Source: Hedera helix (Eukaryota; Streptophyta; Magnoliopsida; Apiales; Araliaceae). Taken from it: 64,000 nucleotides of DNA. A model generated the notes under the pieces. The model was given only the letters and a program-made list of their open reading frames with translations, was not told the DNA's origin and did no database searches. Of the stretch, positions 61,190 to 64,000 are shown piece by piece. Position 1 is the stretch's first letter. Each line of letters starts with the position of its first letter. The position numbers and the translations under genes are program-made. The stretch covers positions 45,587,953-45,651,952 of the forward strand of contig OX359276.1 in NCBI GenBank assembly GCA_947179155.2, given 5' to 3'.

Positions 61190-61379
61190 AGTTACTTGAG
61201 GGTTGGAGTAAAGGGGCAGGATCGACGGTGCGGTCTGTTGAGGAAACAGTAAAATGAATTAACGTTGGGGACAGAGATTGAACAGTTGTAGTAGTAATGT
61301 CGGGCGGTGATGAGAAGAAAATTCGGTTTAGATTTGTAGCGGTGGAGGAGGTGGTTAATAATCTGAATTGCATTCTCAA
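61190..61379 (-). CDS. Possible first exon with transit-peptide-like sequence
   Basis: On the minus strand the codons after the start read MQFRLLTTSSTATNLNRIFF and then SSPPDITTTTVQ. The sequence is Ser/Thr-rich with Arg and few acidic residues, the composition of organelle-targeting leaders. A donor-like CTCAA|GTAACTTT lies near 61190. No downstream exon was found on the minus strand before LTR D at 60.4 kb. It may be an orphan exon cut off by transposon insertion, or chance. Confidence 0.25.
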
Positions 61380-63545
61380 TTAATTCTAGATTTAATGGAT
61401 AATTCTTTTATATCTGGTACAGAAAACAGATGATCAAAGTAACTGTACGGAGTATGTATGTCTTTATGTATATGGAGGAGGAAAGGAGAATTATGGTAGC
61501 TTACTTGTAGTGTGTGTGGCAGTTGTTTCTGGAATTGTCTAGTGCAGACACGTGTAAGTTTCCGTTAACGTGGCAGTTGCATTGCCATACGTGCCATTTC
61601 CACTAACTGCTAGAAGAAAAGAAACAGGCTTTCATAAAAAAGGAAGAACAAACGGGTAATAATATCAGAAAATAGAATGTTTTACCTCGTATTTTTACCT
61701 CCGCCTCGGACTGTGTCCCGATACTTTTTACGGTCTACCCCGCAGCAGTACTTAGATTTGAATGTGTGAAATATATTGTATACATTTTACCATGATGTAA
61801 ATCATTCTAAGCGATAATTCATATTAGAATAAGAATACCTTTTTCATCCTCTTAAAACAAAAGAAGTCTCAATACTAAACTTTTAGTCTTAAGCAAGTAG
61901 TGACGGTAAAGAATGAATCTTCTACTCTACTTTCAGTCATTTAATTAGGACAACATTTTGAGAGTTTAAGAAAAATAACTGTCCACCTACGAATGATAAG
62001 ATTCAATCATCAACCAATATTAAAATAAAATTTAATTGTTCATTCAATTATATGCATCTTTTCAACGTCTGTAACGATCTGGACTTGACCAACACACTTT
62101 GAGTTAAGTGCTTCATTGTCTTTCATTCAAGTGTAGTGAGATTGTAATAATAAAGAGGAGAAAATCTTTTTTTATATTTAGGGATGTTAGCACAGGTTCT
62201 GTCACATTAACTTACGAAAATATTAACATCGACCAATATCTATACTTGCGGATGTCTTAATTGGTGAATAAATCTATACATGACATATTTGGTTATTTTG
62301 GATTGGTCAATGCAGATTCCATGCCGAGAGTGAGAGTGAGGTGAACCGAAGTTACCCTTAACCGACTAGATCAATTCACTCTGATGGATCCCCCTCTTAA
62401 CATACTAGAAGTGAAAGTTTATCAACACTTTTTCCCTCTCCATTCTATAACCAAATTCTATGGAATTTTTAATTCTGTTATGAATAGATATACCAATCGG
62501 GTCCACCCACCCTCTTGCCATCTAAGAGGCATGAAAAATGGAATCGAATAGGAAAAAAAAAAGAACTTTGCAAATCCAAACCTTGTTCATGCTGCTAAGT
62601 TCAACTCTTGCAAAATAGAACATCACCCAAGGTACAACCCCATACATTCCGTTGTAAGGAGAAATCGAAAAAATTTCATATCCGATTTAAGGTAAGGAAT
62701 CATGAATTTTGTTTTACTAATGATAATTTTGTTAATTCATTAATTTAAATAATAATACTTTTATTACTTAATTAATCTATATCATCGTCACAACTAGCTT
62801 GAAAGATTACAACTGATTGTGATAACCATGATTAAATATGATAACCACAATTATATTTTTTTATATGATACTATATACTATATTTTGATGATCCATAACA
62901 TACCATTTTAACCGGTTTTATTTATAGTTATATCACATTTTTCAAGGCCCAAAAGTAACCTTCATATTTATTATTTTCTCCCATAAGCTCGTATGAGTGA
63001 CGAATCATAATAGATACACGATGCATAATAAAAAGAAGGCGATTGGGTGAATTATGTGTCAACAAAAAACACAATATTTGTTAGTGACAATAAAATTCAC
63101 TCGTAAATTCTACTCCATCTAGATATAAAATATTTAGTTGTACTCTACCTCTTACAACAAAATAAAAAAATCTCCCGAAACTTGGTCAGCTGGTTAGGGC
63201 ATTTCATCAAGCATGGAAAGCCAGTGATCCAGAAGAAAGAGCTCACCAATCGATATGCATGACTGTAATGTATACATAGAAACAATACCAGATTCTTGTA
63301 GCATCCCTGGTATAACCATGCTACTATGTATAATGGTCAAAAGAACATAACTAGAACGTAACAGTTGAACTAATACTATCAATCAACAAGAAGTTAAAAC
63401 TACAAATCATAATCATAATCTCAATCTTAAATCTTGTTTTGCTACTTCTAATTACTTGACTAAACAAGTTACAGACCAGATCCTACACGAATTCTAAACA
63501 CCAACTAGATAAAATTTTCACACAAACAGTCGTGCCACTTAATTA

Positions 63546-63907
63546 TCAGAATTTCAGTTTAGCCATCTGGCCTAGTTTGTAGCAAAAATGTGCAATCAAA
63601 TCAAAGAAAGCACCAATAGAACAGAGAAACCAAGACAATGCCGGAAATATCCAATCCTGAAGTCTTGTTTTTGGGAAATGGCTCCTGTCAGAGATTAGCA
63701 ATGCCCTGTAAACTGCTTCAGTTAGCGCATAAGCTGTAACAGGATCGACTTCATCAGCTAGAAATCCATATTCGGTTAGGCAGATAATGTCGTAAACTCC
63801 TGTAATTTCTGATACACCAAGATGTTCACAAATTTTTATGCGGGCATCAATTCTGTCCTCTGTCGATAACTTGTCACCATGTGTTAATATCAATATAGGA
63901 TTCTCAT
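63546..63907 (-). CDS. P-loop NTPase-superfamily protein, last exon (partial gene)
   Basis: The exon starts after an acceptor (TTGCAG, minus strand) at 63907. The first two bases complete a codon, and the frame then reads ENPILILTHGDKLSTEDRID, ARIKICEHLGV, YDIICLTEYGFLADEVDPVT and AYALTEAVYRALLISDRSHF. It ends with a hydrophobic segment (WIFPALSWFLCSIGAFFDLI) and a TGA at 63548-63546. The THGD tetrapeptide fits the base-specificity (TKxD-like) motif of GTPase-fold proteins. The pattern matches plant proteins annotated as P-loop NTPase superfamily, similar to the interferon-induced IFI44-like group, but the G1/G3 motifs would be in exons outside the window. The C-terminal hydrophobic segment may be a membrane anchor. 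63908-64000 is probably intron. Confidence 0.7.
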
Positions 63908-64000
63908 CTGCAATCACAGTTGATCACAAATGTAACATTTTCAGAACATATATAAGCATAGACTATTAACTTCTTGATTACACCCAAGTCGAAGGAACAA

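Larger units (their letters stand above)
60385..63545. other. Intergenic, mostly without genes
   Basis: Holds a palindromic MITE (60730-60862) and a possible orphan first exon (61190-61379). From 61.4 to 63.5 kb there is spacer with a CACGTG core at about 61549 and no convincing frame. The last few hundred bases are the 3' flank of the NTPase-like gene. Confidence 0.4.

Noticed and set aside
62400..62700. Possible organelle-derived insertion
   Set aside because: Composition is slightly different from the surroundings, but no recognisable chloroplast or mitochondrial gene was seen.
1..64000. tRNA, rRNA or CRISPR-like arrays
   Set aside because: No full tRNA cloverleaf, rRNA-like sequence or spaced identical repeats was found; the regular repeats present are tandem arrays within LTRs and microsatellites.

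Overview
The window is AT-rich nuclear DNA from a flowering plant, most likely a eudicot. The evidence is intron-containing genes with GT-AG junctions and plant-only families (Di19, GATL, COBRA-like), plus a heavy load of plant-type LTR retrotransposons, MITEs, a Helitron-like element and long microsatellites. No bacterial, organellar, rRNA or CRISPR signal was seen. The species cannot be named from the sequence.

Left third (1-19 kb), the gene-bearing part. The last exon of an unrecognised plus-strand gene sits at 50-143. A five-exon Di19-type zinc-finger gene runs on the minus strand (822-5138). A decayed Ty3/gypsy integrase fragment (about 6128-6960) is followed by a COBRA-like pseudogene with a large internal deletion and frameshifts (7890-8975). 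An intact single-exon GATL5/6-like glycosyltransferase lies at 13256-14359 (minus).

Middle (19-50 kb), almost entirely transposons. A long gypsy-like solo LTR (about 19.1-23.9 kb) holds a second solo LTR inserted with a 5-bp target duplication. Next come a Helitron-like element (25006-26312), a palindromic MITE, and a complete young Copia element (28408-36364) with matching LTRs, tRNA-Met primer site, purine tract, 5-bp TSD and an uninterrupted 1345-codon gag-pol. Further right, foldback and Stowaway MITEs precede an 8.7-kb LTR nest (41417-50131) that interrupts a long TAA microsatellite. The nest holds a gypsy-like solo LTR with TSD, a Copia solo LTR and an hAT-type MITE.

Right part (50-64 kb). 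The second half of the TAA microsatellite is followed by a small basic plant protein gene of unknown function (52211-52678, plus), a hierarchically palindromic MITE (about 55215-55404), another solo LTR with TSD (57580-60379, minus), a possible orphan first exon (about 61190-61379) and the last exon of a P-loop NTPase-superfamily gene (63546-63907, minus).

The cellular genes are independent single genes and form no pathway or cluster. No coding system foreign to a plant genome was found. The most unusual material is in the transposons: ordered nested solo LTRs with readable TSDs, an ACGT-rich leader and repeated hairpin motifs in the Copia element, and palindromic tandem arrays inside LTRs.
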